The translations under genes were made by a program, and so were the position numbers. From Oceanobacillus caeni (lineage in GTDB: Bacteria > Bacillota > Bacilli > Bacillales > Amphibacillaceae): a stretch of 64,000 nt of DNA. Where the stretch lies: contig NZ_JAHHXM010000005.1 of assembly GCF_019037185.1 (NCBI RefSeq), positions 62,001 to 126,000 of the forward strand, written 5' to 3'. Below the pieces are notes generated by a model. It was not told the DNA's origin, did not search any database, and worked only from the letters and a program-made list of their open reading frames with translations. The first letter of the stretch is position 1. Every line of letters begins with the position of its first letter. This document shows, piece by piece, positions 17,996-26,794 of the stretch.

Positions 17996-18782
17996 CTGTA
18001 ACTCCCTCCTTCACATTGAGCGCATTCCGCACTGGTCCAAATGTATAACGATGAAATGGAGTTGCGCCGAATTCCTTTAATTTTTCCATATGAATTTTAG
18101 TACCATACCCCATATTTGATGCAAAGTCATACTCGGGATATTCTCTATGTATTTCTTTCATAATTCGATCACGCGTTACTTTTGCTATAATACTTGCTGC
18201 AGCAATAGATACACTTTTTGCATCCCCTTTTATGATTGATTCATACGTATACGTGAGATTTTTCAAATTTACTGCATCGATTAATACATGATCAGGAGAA
18301 ACATGAAGATTTTTTATAGCTTCCGTCATCGCTAATTTGGTAGCTTCAAAAATATTAATTTCATCAATTTTTCTATTATCCACGATCCCAACACCATAAC
18401 TTATCGCTTTTTCAATTATTATTTTATAGTATTTTTCCCTAGTTACTTCATTAAGTTGTTTGGAATCGTTTAGGCCAAGTAATTTAAAATCCAATGGTAG
18501 TATAACAGCCGCAGCAACGACCGGACCCGCCAATGGGCCTCTTCCAGCTTCATCAACACCCGCTATATATTGTTTTCCAAGTGATCGAGCTCTATTTTCT
18601 ATTTGACACATTTCATTATACTTTACTTCTAATTCCATTTCCTTACGTTTCTGTTTTTCATAACCCTTTATTAAATTTTGAACACCTTTTCGTTCATCTA
18701 ATCTTAATTCGCTCACTAACTCCTCAGTTATTAAACCTTGTCTAAATAAGCTTTGAAGCTTTGAAATAGGTTGTTTTTTCAT
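17982..18782 (-). CDS. rnhB: Ribonuclease HII
   Basis: RNase HII removes ribonucleotides and RNA primers from RNA-DNA hybrids. The product is 266 residues. The catalytic motif AGVDEAGRGPLAGPV (about 78-92) and later acidic residues (HVLIDAVNL, KVTRDRIM) are present. The N-terminal helical extension (residues 1-65) is typical of Bacillus RNase HII. It starts with ATG 18782 and overlaps ylqG by 14 nt if ylqG starts at CTG. Confidence 0.96.
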   Translation of the reverse strand: MKKQPISKLQSLFRQGLITEELVSELRLDERKGVQNLIKGYEKQKRKEMELEVKYNEMCQIENRARSLGKQYIAGVDEAGRGPLAGPVVAAAVILPLDFKLLGLNDSKQLNEVTREKYYKIIIEKAISYGVGIVDNRKIDEINIFEATKLAMTEAIKNLHVSPDHVLIDAVNLKNLTYTYESIIKGDAKSVSIAAASIIAKVTRDRIMKEIHREYPEYDFASNMGYGTKIHMEKLKEFGATPFHRYTFGPVRNALNVKEGVTAEYK

Positions 18783-18925
18783 GAATACACCTTACTCTCT
18801 CGTTATCTATGTTGTTTTTTAGAATACCGGCTCGGCGAATAACTTAGTTTACAAATCTTTACGGTGGGTCGAGTATTGAAGACCCCAGATGAGAAGGATT
18901 TATCTCACCAAATATTTCCCTACCC

Positions 18926-18960
18926 GCAAAATAAAACATCCATCAAATCTAGATGGATGT
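18926..18960 (-). terminator. Terminator downstream of rbgA
   Basis: Stem ACATCCATC (18936-18944) and GATGGATGT (18952-18960) with a 7-nt loop is followed on the minus strand by TTTTATTTT. It separates rbgA from rnhB. Confidence 0.8.
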
Positions 18961-18986
18961 CATTTTCAAATAGATTACTTAAATGT

Positions 18987-19829
18987 TTATAGCCGTTCAA
19001 GCGTTATTTTACCAAGTCTTCCTGTTCTTAAATCCCTTAAAACAAGATCAGATACTTTGTCAAAATTTACATTTCCACCGCTTTCTAATGCTCCGCGAAG
19101 TTTGCCAATTTTAACAAAGATATCCCACATATCATCCATATCCTGTTCAATTTGATATCTTTCCATAAGTCGATTCGGGTAGTGCTCTTGCATAAAGGTA
19201 ATAACAAAAGCAACTATATCCTGTAGAGATAATAATTGATCTTTAATCGTCCCAATTGCCGCCAGACGATAGCCAACTGTTTGATCTTCAAATTTGGGCC
19301 AGAGAATTCCTGGAGTGTCTAAGAGCTCAAAGTCTTTCTTAACTTTAATCCATAATTGATGTTTCGTAATGCCGGGTCGATCACCTGTTTTCGCGACCTT
19401 TTTGTTCGCAAGTCGATTAATGAGTGTCGACTTCCCTACATTTGGGATTCCTACAATCATCGCTCTTGCCGGCCTAGGCTTAATTCCCTTTTTTTCTAAT
19501 TTTTTTATTTTTTCTTGCCCTAATTGTTTGGCAAGTTGAATAACATTTTTTATATCCTCTTTCTCATTTACATCCACTGCTACAGCTGGTATATCTTGTT
19601 CTTGAAAATAAGATAAGAATTGTTCTGTAATTTTCGTATCAGCTAAATCCTTTTTCATCATAACAATCATTTTAGATTTATTTTGCAATACCTGTCGAAG
19701 CATTGGATTTTGTGAAGACAATGGCGCTCTAGCATCAACCAATTCTATTACAAAATCAACTAGTTTTAATTTTTCCTCTACTTCCCGTTTCGCTTTTGCC
19801 ATGTGTCCTGGAAACCATTGTATAGTCAT
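18987..19829 (-). CDS. rbgA: Ribosome assembly GTPase RbgA (circularly permuted)
   Basis: RbgA matures the 50S subunit with L16, L27 and other late proteins. The product is 280 residues. G motifs are in permuted order: G4 first (VMMKKDLAD, about 54-62), then G1 GIPNVGKST (about 127), G2 and G3 (DTPGILWP). The C-terminal RNA-binding helical domain ends GRLGKITLERL. The G4 position reads MKKD where NKxD is expected, so the guanine-reading Asn is Met. It follows lepB by 7 nt. Confidence 0.94.
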   Translation of the reverse strand: MTIQWFPGHMAKAKREVEEKLKLVDFVIELVDARAPLSSQNPMLRQVLQNKSKMIVMMKKDLADTKITEQFLSYFQEQDIPAVAVDVNEKEDIKNVIQLAKQLGQEKIKKLEKKGIKPRPARAMIVGIPNVGKSTLINRLANKKVAKTGDRPGITKHQLWIKVKKDFELLDTPGILWPKFEDQTVGYRLAAIGTIKDQLLSLQDIVAFVITFMQEHYPNRLMERYQIEQDMDDMWDIFVKIGKLRGALESGGNVNFDKVSDLVLRDLRTGRLGKITLERL

Positions 19830-19836
19830 AAAAGTC

Positions 19837-20397
19837 CTACTCTCCTACGATTCGCATTCTATCCAGAGGCCAATAAATTAAACTTGCTTTTCCTACAATT
19901 TGATCCATCGAAATAACCCCTAACATTCGGCTATCTGTTGAGTTACCCCGATTATCCCCTAACACGAGCACGTGACCTTCTGGAATAGTTGTAAACTCTC
20001 CTGGTAACTCTTCCAATGTAAAATCATTTGTTAAGGTTTGATATGGTCCCAAATTTCTTTTTTGTTCACTTAAAAATGGTTCTTCAACAGGCTCACCATT
20101 TATATATAAAACCTCATCCTTAACAGCAACGTGTTCACCAGGTAAACCAATTACCCTTTTAATAAAGTCTTTTTGAGCAGACGCATGAAATACTACAATA
20201 TCAAAACGTTCTGGTTCTCCGATTTTATACCCTATTTTATTGACTATCATTTGATCTTTGTCATGTAGGGTTGGCAACATCGATGGTCCATCGACAACTA
20301 TTGGAGAGAATAAAAACATACGTACAACAAGTGCCAAGCCCAATGCAAGTAATAATGCTTTTAACCGATCAAACCATTCTTTCTTTTTATTCGCCAT
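19837..20397 (-). CDS. lepB: Type I signal peptidase
   Basis: LepB cleaves signal peptides of exported proteins at the outer face of the membrane. The product is 186 residues with one N-terminal membrane segment (LKALLLALGLALVVRMFLF, about 11-29). The catalytic Ser is in DGPSMLPTL and the general-base Lys in KDFIKRVIGLPGEHV. The box-D/E region GDNRGNSTDSR is present. This is the short Bacillus SipS type. Its place between rplS and rbgA is known from other Bacillaceae. Confidence 0.96.
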   Translation of the reverse strand: MANKKKEWFDRLKALLLALGLALVVRMFLFSPIVVDGPSMLPTLHDKDQMIVNKIGYKIGEPERFDIVVFHASAQKDFIKRVIGLPGEHVAVKDEVLYINGEPVEEPFLSEQKRNLGPYQTLTNDFTLEELPGEFTTIPEGHVLVLGDNRGNSTDSRMLGVISMDQIVGKASLIYWPLDRMRIVGE

Positions 20398-20493
20398 GCG
20401 TTCTCCTCCACGTCACGCAATCTCTTTATACTATATTTTATCATAATCCACGTAATTTAATGAACTAAATAATAAAAACCATTCATTGTTTTT

Positions 20494-20651
20494 AATAAAG
20501 AAGACTTCCATCAGTGGGGGGTATCCTTCATCCCTCATTGATGGTTAGTAGCACTTATCGGACCTTTACGGGCAGTTGATCTCCTACCTACCTTCTTTGT
20601 TTCCCCAAAAGCTTAAGGCGGGAGTCTTACTGCCCTTTCAGGTGGGATAAA
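20494..20651. repeat. Dispersed repeat family B, copy 3 (long form)
   Basis: It starts AATAAAGAAGACTTCCATCA, contains an imperfect hairpin in which CATCA pairs with TGATG around GGG/CCC, then TTAGTAGCACTTATCGGACC, and ends CAGGTGGGATAAA. The long form carries about 45 extra bp compared with the copy at 13141. It has no ORF and lies downstream of rplS. Confidence 0.75.
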
Positions 20652-20686
20652 AAAAGAACTTGGTTAAATACTCAAGTTCTTTTTTT
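20650..20686 (-). terminator. Terminator of rplS
   Basis: A 13-bp stem AAAAAAGAACTTG (20650-20662) and CAAGTTCTTTTTT (20673-20685) with a 10-nt loop. The A and T runs on both sides make it bidirectional. Confidence 0.85.
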
Positions 20687-20711
20687 ATTACTGGTATACA
20701 GTTTTTAGATG

Positions 20712-20755
20712 TTTAGCTCCAGCGCTAAAGCCTGTGGGCGCGTGGGCTTATCTTT
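20712..20755. repeat. Family C remnant, copy 3
   Basis: TTTAGCTCCAGCGCTAAAGC followed by a GGGCGCG tract corresponds to the terminal stem region of family C, with the interior lost. It lies directly after the rplS stop codon. Confidence 0.5.
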
Positions 20756-20756
20756 A

Positions 20757-21101
20757 TTATCGGCGTTCTTTAATGCGTGCAGCTTTACCACGTAAATTAC
20801 GTAGGTAGTAAAGTTTAGCACGGCGTACTACACCACGACGAACTACTTCAATTTTATCAACACGAGGTGAATGTACTGGGAATGTACGTTCTACACCAAC
20901 ACCGTAAGAAATCTTTCTTACTGTAAATGTTTCACTGATTCCACCGTTTTGACGTTTAATAACAACACCTTCAAAAACCTGGATACGTTCACGAGTTCCT
21001 TCAACAACTTTAACGTGAACCTTAACAGTATCTCCAGGACGGAAATCAGGATGGTCTGTACGTAATTGATCTTTCGTAATGTCTGCAATTAATTGTTGCA
21101 T
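20757..21101 (-). CDS. rplS: Ribosomal protein bL19
   Basis: bL19 is a large-subunit protein at the 30S-50S interface. The product is 114 residues from the ATG at 21101, which has AAGGAGAG 7 nt upstream; the longer open frame runs into the leader. [28 protein letters not shown] and the C-terminal [17 protein letters not shown] are diagnostic. It has its own promoter and a structured 5' leader, so it can be expressed apart from trmD. Confidence 0.98.
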   Translation of the reverse strand: MQQLIADITKDQLRTDHPDFRPGDTVKVHVKVVEGTRERIQVFEGVVIKRQNGGISETFTVRKISYGVGVERTFPVHSPRVDKIEVVRRGVVRRAKLYYLRNLRGKAARIKERR

Positions 21102-21122
21102 TCTAAACTCTCCTTCCAAACT

Positions 21123-21183
21123 AATGTTCATCATTCTCTAAGAACAGCGGAACATCGTTTTACGGCTTAAACGAACTTAAGCA
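21123..21183 (-). ncRNA. Candidate L19 autoregulatory mRNA leader
   Basis: Between the rplS promoter and its ribosome binding site two hairpins can form on the minus strand: GCTTAA/TTAAGC with a short loop, then ATGTTC/GAACAT enclosing CGCTGTTCTTAGAGAATGAT. A two-hairpin leader that binds L19 is known in Bacillus as the Rfam L19 leader. I assign this by position and shape, without a covariance-model search. Confidence 0.55.
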
Positions 21184-21191
21184 CAATCATT

Positions 21192-21220
21192 AATATAACA
21201 TAAAGCAACCATTTGTTCAA
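21192..21220 (-). promoter_or_regulatory. Promoter of rplS
   Basis: TTGAAC (21215-21220) and TATATT (21192-21197, 5 of 6) are 17 nt apart on the minus strand, with a TG one base before the -10 box. It lies upstream of the leader hairpins. Confidence 0.65.
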
Positions 21221-21239
21221 CTATATTTAAAGTCTTGTT

Positions 21240-21980
21240 TTAACTATCTTCATTTTTTATTTTATTTAATAGTTTCCTATCTTCATCAGACAACTGAATA
21301 GACTCCAGCATATCTTTTCTTCGTTCATACGTTCTTTTCAATGATTGTTCTTTACGCCATTTTTCAATCTTTGCATGATTACCTGATAATAAAATATCAG
21401 GGACTTCCAAACCGCGGAAATTCGCTGGACGTGTATAATGTGGATGCTCCAACAAACCAGAAGAAAATGAATCTTGAACTGCCGACTTTTCATTTCCTAA
21501 TACTTCAGGTAATAAACGAACTACACTGTCCACTACTACCATTGCGCCTAGCTCTCCACCTGTTAATACATAATCCCCTATCGATATTTCATCTGTGACA
21601 AGATGTGTTCTAATTCTTTCGTCATACCCTTCATAATGCCCACAAATAAATATTAGATGATCTTCGTTCGCAAATTCTTCCGCTTTTTTTTGGTTATAAG
21701 GTTCGCCTTGGGGACACATTAATATAATACGTGGTTTTTTTCCCTTTGTAGCTATTGAGAGTGATTCAACCGCATCAAAAACAGGTTGTGGAGATAGAAC
21801 CATCCCAGCGCCACCACCATATGGATAATCATCTACTTTATTATGCTTGTTTTTCGTATAATCCCTAAAATTCACCAATTGATAGCTGAACTGACCTCGT
21901 TCACTTGCTCTTTTGAGAATGGAACTCTGAAAAACCCCTGTAAACATTTCGGGAAATAATGTGAGAATATCGATGTGCAT
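21240..21980 (-). CDS. trmD: tRNA (guanine37-N1)-methyltransferase
   Basis: TrmD methylates G37 of tRNAs reading CNN codons and prevents frameshifts. It is a SPOUT methyltransferase with a trefoil knot. The product is 246 residues. [13 protein letters not shown], the [13 protein letters not shown] loop, and the knot region ([28 protein letters not shown]) are all visible. Its start overlaps the rimM stop by one base. Confidence 0.98.
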   Translation of the reverse strand: MHIDILTLFPEMFTGVFQSSILKRASERGQFSYQLVNFRDYTKNKHNKVDDYPYGGGAGMVLSPQPVFDAVESLSIATKGKKPRIILMCPQGEPYNQKKAEEFANEDHLIFICGHYEGYDERIRTHLVTDEISIGDYVLTGGELGAMVVVDSVVRLLPEVLGNEKSAVQDSFSSGLLEHPHYTRPANFRGLEVPDILLSGNHAKIEKWRKEQSLKRTYERRKDMLESIQLSDEDRKLLNKIKNEDS

Positions 21981-22495
21981 TAATCTAGCAATCCTTCCAT
22001 TAGTTCTATCCTAACGTTTTTTTCTTCTATGTCGACAGACTTCACTACTTCTTTTATATAAGGTACTAAAATATCCTTTCCTTTCGGCTGTTTCACAACC
22101 CATACGTCATTTGCTCCAGGTGATAAGATTTCTTTTATCTTACCAATATACTGATTATCTGTAGTATGCACATCACAGCCAATAATCTCATGGTAGTAAA
22201 ATTCATTATCATCTAACTCAGTCAATTGCTCTTCAGATATTTTCAAATATAACCCCTTAAAGTTCTCCACATCATTGATATTATGATACCCTTCGAATTG
22301 TAAAAGATCATACCCTTTATGTATACGATGTCCATCAATGACTAATTCTAATGGTTCCCCATCCTTTTTATCTAAGTAGACAGTACTACCTATTTGAAAG
22401 CGGTCATCAAAATCACTAATCCGCAAAACTTTTACTTCCCCACGGATACCATGAGTATTTAGAATTTTTCCAACGTTAAACATGTTTATTGTCAT
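21980..22495 (-). CDS. rimM: 16S rRNA processing protein RimM
   Basis: RimM binds S19 and helps mature the 30S head. The product is 171 residues with an N-terminal beta-barrel ([15 protein letters not shown]) and a C-terminal PRC barrel ([19 protein letters not shown]). The first ATG at 22495 has GAAGAG upstream; a second at 22483 is possible. It sits in the usual rpsP-ylqC-ylqD-rimM-trmD order. Confidence 0.97.
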   Translation of the reverse strand: MTINMFNVGKILNTHGIRGEVKVLRISDFDDRFQIGSTVYLDKKDGEPLELVIDGHRIHKGYDLLQFEGYHNINDVENFKGLYLKISEEQLTELDDNEFYYHEIIGCDVHTTDNQYIGKIKEILSPGANDVWVVKQPKGKDILVPYIKEVVKSVDIEEKNVRIELMEGLLD

Positions 22496-22513
22496 ATTAT
22501 CACTCTTCTTTCT

Positions 22514-22903
22514 CTATTTATCAACACGAACAATTATGCCATCTTTTATCACAATGGATTGCTCGCTCATTATTTCTTCCCAATTCATTCCTTCTGTAAC
22601 CTCAACAAGAGCTTCAACTTCGTCTTCTACTATTTCTACACCTAGTTCAAGCATCTCCATTTGTTCTATTTTAAAATCAATTAGATCCATTTTTTCCCTG
22701 CGTTTCGTAATTTCATTTTGAAATCTACGTGTTACATCTTGTTTGGAAACGCCGGGTTTATTTTGTAATTTCTTTTTTTCAAACAGAAGTTGTTGACACT
22801 CTTGTTCAAGTCGCATTTTTTGCTTATTAAACTGGTTCAATAATTTTTTTCTACTTTTCTCAGTGACTATTTGTTTGACTAGGACTTTTTTTATTATCTT
22901 CAT
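22514..22903 (-). CDS. ylqD: YlqD-family protein of unknown function
   Basis: A 129-residue protein dominated by a basic coiled coil (about residues 10-90, KQKMRLEQECQQLLFEKKKLQ) and an acidic C-terminal part (EIVEDEVEALVEVTEG). The start ATG at 22903 is chosen for the GAGG 6 nt upstream and the MKIIKKVLVKQIVTEKS beginning shared with Bacillus YlqD. It lies just after khpA in the ribosome-maturation cluster. The function is unknown. Confidence 0.85.
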   Translation of the reverse strand: MKIIKKVLVKQIVTEKSRKKLLNQFNKQKMRLEQECQQLLFEKKKLQNKPGVSKQDVTRRFQNEITKRREKMDLIDFKIEQMEMLELGVEIVEDEVEALVEVTEGMNWEEIMSEQSIVIKDGIIVRVDK

Positions 22904-22939
22904 TATTTTCCTCACTCTCACAAAAGGTCTCTTACAATA

Positions 22940-23116
22940 CGCGTTAAAAAAGGGGGATAAAAAGGACCGATTCTACACAAGTTGCAACGCTGCCCCTACA
23001 TTTAGGTATGCCGACATTAGTCACAAAGGCTGTTTTTATTCGGCCTTCCTTTAATCCATGATCACCAACAAAGAAATTCAAAGTGTCATTTTTACCGGAC
23101 TTTTAAAACATCCTCT
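22940..23116. repeat. Dispersed repeat family A, copy 2 (degenerate ends)
   Basis: It starts GCGTTAAAAAAGGGGGATAA and ends ACCGGACTTTTAAAACATCC. The interior has GTTGCAACGCTGCCCCTACA, as in copy 1, and CGGCCTTCCTTTAA, as in copy 3 (47932). It lies between khpA and ylqD. Confidence 0.75.
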
Positions 23117-23132
23117 TAAAAATAATACAGAA

Positions 23133-23166
23133 AAGGGAAAGCAAAACCAACAGGTTCCTTTCCCTT
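23133..23166 (-). terminator. Terminator after khpA
   Basis: Stem AAGGGAAAG (23133-23141) and CTTTCCCTT (23158-23166) with a 16-nt loop, followed on the minus strand by TTTTCTG. It may attenuate transcription from rpsP-khpA into ylqD-rimM. Confidence 0.7.
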
Positions 23167-23169
23167 CGA

Positions 23170-23397
23170 TTACATAATATCTAAGTAAATGCGTTTTTTC
23201 CCATCTGTTTTAGCTGCATATACAACTGTTCGAATCGCCTTTGCAATACGCCCGTTCTTGCCAATAACCTTACCAACATCGTCTTTGTGAACAGTAAGAT
23301 GGTATACAATCTTACTATCTTCTTCTGTTTTTGTAACAACAATATCTTCAGGGCTATCAACAAGCGGAGTAACAATCGATTCTATTAGGGCTTTCAT
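23170..23397 (-). CDS. khpA: KH-domain RNA-binding protein KhpA (YlqC)
   Basis: KhpA is a small single-KH RNA-binding protein. It forms a pair with KhpB and affects cell division and sRNA or tRNA biology in Firmicutes. The product is 75 residues, with the GXXG loop in VGKVIGKNGRIAKAIRTVV. It follows rpsP by 20 nt. Confidence 0.94.
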   Translation of the reverse strand: MKALIESIVTPLVDSPEDIVVTKTEEDSKIVYHLTVHKDDVGKVIGKNGRIAKAIRTVVYAAKTDGKKRIYLDIM

Positions 23398-23417
23398 GAT
23401 ATCACACTACTTTACTA

Positions 23418-23684
23418 TTAGTTTTTTTGTTCGTGGAATTTTTTCATGATGCCTTGTTGTGAGAATAGATTACGAACTGTGTCACTTGGTTTAGCGCCTT
23501 TTTTCATCCAATCAAGTGCTTTATCCTCATCTATTTTAATTTCAGCTGGGTTAGCAACCGGATTGTAAGTTCCAACCTGTTCAATATTACGTCCGTCACG
23601 AGGAGAACGTGAATCTGCTACAACAATACGATAGAAAGGATTTCTTTTAGATCCCATACGTTTTAAACGAATTCTTACTGCCAT
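23418..23684 (-). CDS. rpsP: Ribosomal protein bS16
   Basis: bS16 is a 30S assembly protein. The product is 88 residues, with [20 protein letters not shown] and [20 protein letters not shown] as in all bacteria. AGGAGG lies 9 nt upstream of the ATG at 23684. It begins the rpsP-khpA pair. Confidence 0.98.
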   Translation of the reverse strand: MAVRIRLKRMGSKRNPFYRIVVADSRSPRDGRNIEQVGTYNPVANPAEIKIDEDKALDWMKKGAKPSDTVRNLFSQQGIMKKFHEQKN

Positions 23685-23820
23685 TTTTTATAGCACCTCC
23701 ATTAATGTTATTCACAAGATATGATTCTAACAGATAATTTTTTGTCTGTAAAGTGTTTTTCCATTACATTATATAAAGTAACAATCCATAAATCAAATTT
23801 CCGAGCGCGTCTGCTTTTTC

Positions 23821-24005
23821 TAATCTAGCTCCAGCGCTAAAGCCGTAGCGAGACTTCCTTTACCTCATGACACGATAAAGAAGACTTTCGGACTGGTGAA
23901 ACCATAGGCTTAGTCGCACTTATACCCTTGTGATGAAAGTCAACATCGACCCAAAGTAATAAAGGAAGGCCGACTAAATGCGACCTTTGCGGCCAATGTC
24001 GGCAT
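23821..24005. repeat. Family C repeat, copy 4 (mosaic)
   Basis: The plus strand from 23825 (TAGCTCCAGCGC) to about 23950 matches the minus strand of copy 5 over roughly 120 bp, including CGATAAAGAAGACTT and TTAGTCGCACTTATACCC. After that it has TAAAGGAAGGCCGACTAAA (23960-23978), the exact reverse complement of 48004-48022 in family A copy 3. It ends about 10 bp from the ffh stop codon. The rest of the 330-bp rpsP-ffh gap is AT-rich and empty. Confidence 0.85.
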
Positions 24006-24014
24006 ATGCTTTTT

Positions 24015-25358
24015 CTACATAAACGGAAGGTTAAATCCTTTGCCTTTTTTGCCTTTTTGCATGTTGGTCATTTGTTTCATCATTTTCTTCATTTCATTGA
24101 ACTGTTTTAAAAGACGATTAACTTGAGATACGGTAGTTCCGGATCCTTTAGCTATTCTTTTTTTACGGCTAGCATTAATAATGCCGGGTTCTTGCCTTTC
24201 TTTTTTTGTCATAGATTGAATAATAGCTTCTACTTGCGAGAGCTGTTTCTCATCTATTTGGGCATTTTTAAGACCTTTCATCTTATTTACACCTGGGATC
24301 ATGTTAATAAGTTCATCTAATGGCCCCATATTTCTTACTTGCCCCATTTGTTCAAGAAAGTCGTCAAAAGTAAATGACATGGTACGCATTTTTTCTTCTA
24401 ATTCTTTTGCCTGCTTTTCATCAACATTTGCTTGTGCTTTTTCGATAAGGGAAAGTACATCCCCCATTCCTAAAATCCTAGAAGCCATTCGTTCAGGATG
24501 GAATGGTTCTAACTGATCTAATTTTTCACCCATTCCGGCAAATTTAATTGATTTATCGGTAACAGCTTTAATAGATAAGGCTGCACCACCACGAGTATCC
24601 CCATCTAATTTCGTTAATACTACTCCAGTTATGTCCAACTGTTCATTAAAGCTTTCCGCAACGTTAACCGCATCTTGTCCAGTCATGGCATCTACTACCA
24701 AGAAGATTTCATCTGGTTTGACATTTTCTTTGATTTGTTGCAGTTCATCCATTAAATCGGTATCGACATGAAGACGACCAGCAGTATCAATAATGACATA
24801 ATCATTATGTTCTTCTTTCGCTTTTTCAATTGCTTTTGTAGCAATATCTACAGGATTAGCTTCTGTTCCCATAGAAAAAACTGGCATACTTAATTGTTGA
24901 CCAAGCGTCTCTAATTGATTAATCGCTGCTGGACGGTACACATCACATGCTACGAGCAGTGGAGAACGATTATGTTTTTTACGAAGATGGTTAGCTAACT
25001 TTCCTGTAGTGGTTGTTTTACCAGCCCCTTGTAAACCTACCATCATAATAATAGTTGGCGGACGGTCGCTTACCGCAATCTTACTTTGTTCTCCACCCAT
25101 TAAATTCGTTAATTCTTCTTTAACAACTTTAATAACCTGTTGACCAGGAGTTAAACTTTCCATCACTTCCTGTCCAACAGCACGTTCTTTAATTCGTTTA
25201 ATTAAGTCTTTCACAACCTTAAAGTTAACGTCTGCTTCTAACAATGCAAGGCGTACCTCGCGAGTCATTTCTTTAACATCTTGTTCTGAAACCTTACCTT
25301 TACCGGTAATTTTTTTCATCGTACTTTGCAGACGGTCGGCTAATCCTTCAAATGCCAT
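24015..25358 (-). CDS. ffh: Signal recognition particle protein Ffh
   Basis: Ffh is the SRP54 GTPase that binds signal sequences and the SRP RNA. The product is 447 residues: N and G domains (GLQGAGKTTTTGKLAN at about 107, DTAGRLHVD, TKLDGDTRGGAAL) and a C-terminal M domain (residues about 300-447) rich in methionine (MKKMMKQMTNMQKG). AGGGGGAAA lies before the ATG at 25358. It directly follows ylxM. Confidence 0.98.
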   Translation of the reverse strand: MAFEGLADRLQSTMKKITGKGKVSEQDVKEMTREVRLALLEADVNFKVVKDLIKRIKERAVGQEVMESLTPGQQVIKVVKEELTNLMGGEQSKIAVSDRPPTIIMMVGLQGAGKTTTTGKLANHLRKKHNRSPLLVACDVYRPAAINQLETLGQQLSMPVFSMGTEANPVDIATKAIEKAKEEHNDYVIIDTAGRLHVDTDLMDELQQIKENVKPDEIFLVVDAMTGQDAVNVAESFNEQLDITGVVLTKLDGDTRGGAALSIKAVTDKSIKFAGMGEKLDQLEPFHPERMASRILGMGDVLSLIEKAQANVDEKQAKELEEKMRTMSFTFDDFLEQMGQVRNMGPLDELINMIPGVNKMKGLKNAQIDEKQLSQVEAIIQSMTKKERQEPGIINASRKKRIAKGSGTTVSQVNRLLKQFNEMKKMMKQMTNMQKGKKGKGFNLPFM

Positions 25359-25371
25359 AGAAGGTTTCCCC

Positions 25372-25689
25372 CTAATCTAATTCTTTTAATTGCTGAATGA
25401 AAGATAGTATATTTTCATCTGAAGTATATTCTTCCATTTTTTCTAATATAGAAGCCCGTTTTAAAAAACGTTCATATAGGTGAAGTTTCTCTTCATAGGA
25501 CTCAAGCATCGATTCAGTTCGTTTAATATTATCATAAACTGCTTGTCTAGAAACTTGATGTAGTTCAGAAATTTCACCTAGAGAATAATCTTCCAAATAG
25601 TACAGTTCCATATAGTTTCGTTGTTTTGAAGTTAATAAAGTTTGATAAAAATCATATAAATAATTTACCCGGGTTGTTTTCTCTATCAA
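25372..25689 (-). CDS. ylxM: YlxM/p13 family SRP-associated HTH protein
   Basis: YlxM is a small helix-turn-helix protein co-transcribed with ffh in Firmicutes and thought to act with SRP. The product is 105 residues, with the sigma-70 region-4-like helix [21 protein letters not shown] (residues about 37-57). It starts at TTG 25689 behind GGGGTG at 5 nt. It is 13 nt upstream of ffh. Confidence 0.92.
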   Translation of the reverse strand: MIEKTTRVNYLYDFYQTLLTSKQRNYMELYYLEDYSLGEISELHQVSRQAVYDNIKRTESMLESYEEKLHLYERFLKRASILEKMEEYTSDENILSFIQQLKELD

Positions 25690-25775
25690 AACGTCACCCC
25701 TTTGTTAAGTGAATCTCCTTTACATAATATCATACTTTAACAAGGTTGTCTGTCAAGGATTATATTCCTACCTAG

Positions 25776-26780
25776 TTATTCTTCTTCTACCTCTTCTTCT
25801 AACATATCTGCGAATAATCCGTAGACAAATGCATTAGCATCAAATTGCTGAAGATCATCCACTTTTTCTCCAAGTCCAACATATTTTACTGGAATATTAA
25901 GTTCATTACGAATTGCGAGTACAATACCACCTTTTGCAGTACCATCTAATTTCGTTAAAACTATTCCAGTTACATCTGTTGCTTCAGAAAATGTTTTCGC
26001 TTGATTTAACGCGTTTTGACCTGTAGTTGCATCTAAAACTAATAACACTTCATGTGGAGCACCAGGAATTTCACGTTCTATTACGCGTTTAACTTTAGAA
26101 AGCTCGTTCATTAAGTTAACTTTATTTTGAAGCCGCCCAGCAGTATCACAAATTAAAACATCTGCATTTCTTGATTTGGCAGCTTTTATACCATCAAAAA
26201 CGACAGCGGCAGGATCACTTCCCGCACTGTGTTTAATGACATCAACACCAGCACGTTCTCCCCAAACCTCAAGCTGTTCAATAGCACCAGCTCTAAAAGT
26301 GTCCCCTGCTGCAAGCACAACTTTTTTCCCTTGCTGTTTTAATTGATTTGCTAATTTCCCTATAGAAGTTGTTTTTCCTACACCATTTACACCAACTACT
26401 AAAATTACGGATAAGCCTTCTTCTTGAATGTTTAATGTTTTTATTTCTTCATCATCGTCGCCATGATAGATCTCAACTAATTTTTCTGAAATGACATTCT
26501 TCACTTCACTTGTATCTTTTATATTTTGACGTTTCACTTCCATTTTCAATTCGTCAATTAGATCCATTACTGTCATAACTCCTACGTCTGCAGTAATAAG
26601 CACTTCTTCCAATTCTTCAAAAAAGTCTTCATCTACCTTCCGATATCTCGCAATTAGGTCGTTAATCTTACCGGAAAAAGTATTTCTACTTTTTTTCATA
26701 CCTTCTTTATATTTTTCACTTACTTTTTTGGTTTCTTTATTTTGTGTAAACTTAGTTTTCAACTTATCCATAAAACCCAT
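25776..26780 (-). CDS. ftsY: SRP receptor FtsY
   Basis: FtsY is the membrane-associated receptor GTPase for SRP. The product is 334 residues: a short charged N-terminal region without the long acidic A domain of enterics, then NG domains with GVNGVGKTTSIGKLAN (about 130), DTAGRLQNK and TKLDGTAKGGIVL. It ends in an acidic EEEVEEE. AAGGAGG lies 8 nt upstream of the ATG. It follows smc by 14 nt. Confidence 0.98.
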   Translation of the reverse strand: MGFMDKLKTKFTQNKETKKVSEKYKEGMKKSRNTFSGKINDLIARYRKVDEDFFEELEEVLITADVGVMTVMDLIDELKMEVKRQNIKDTSEVKNVISEKLVEIYHGDDDEEIKTLNIQEEGLSVILVVGVNGVGKTTSIGKLANQLKQQGKKVVLAAGDTFRAGAIEQLEVWGERAGVDVIKHSAGSDPAAVVFDGIKAAKSRNADVLICDTAGRLQNKVNLMNELSKVKRVIEREIPGAPHEVLLVLDATTGQNALNQAKTFSEATDVTGIVLTKLDGTAKGGIVLAIRNELNIPVKYVGLGEKVDDLQQFDANAFVYGLFADMLEEEVEEE

Positions 26781-26794
26781 TGTGAACTACCTCC

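Noticed and set aside
18835-18910. Possible fourth family B copy (TTTATCTCACC with GAAGACCCC)
   Set aside because: Only short, scattered matches to family B ends; may be a remnant but cannot be supported.
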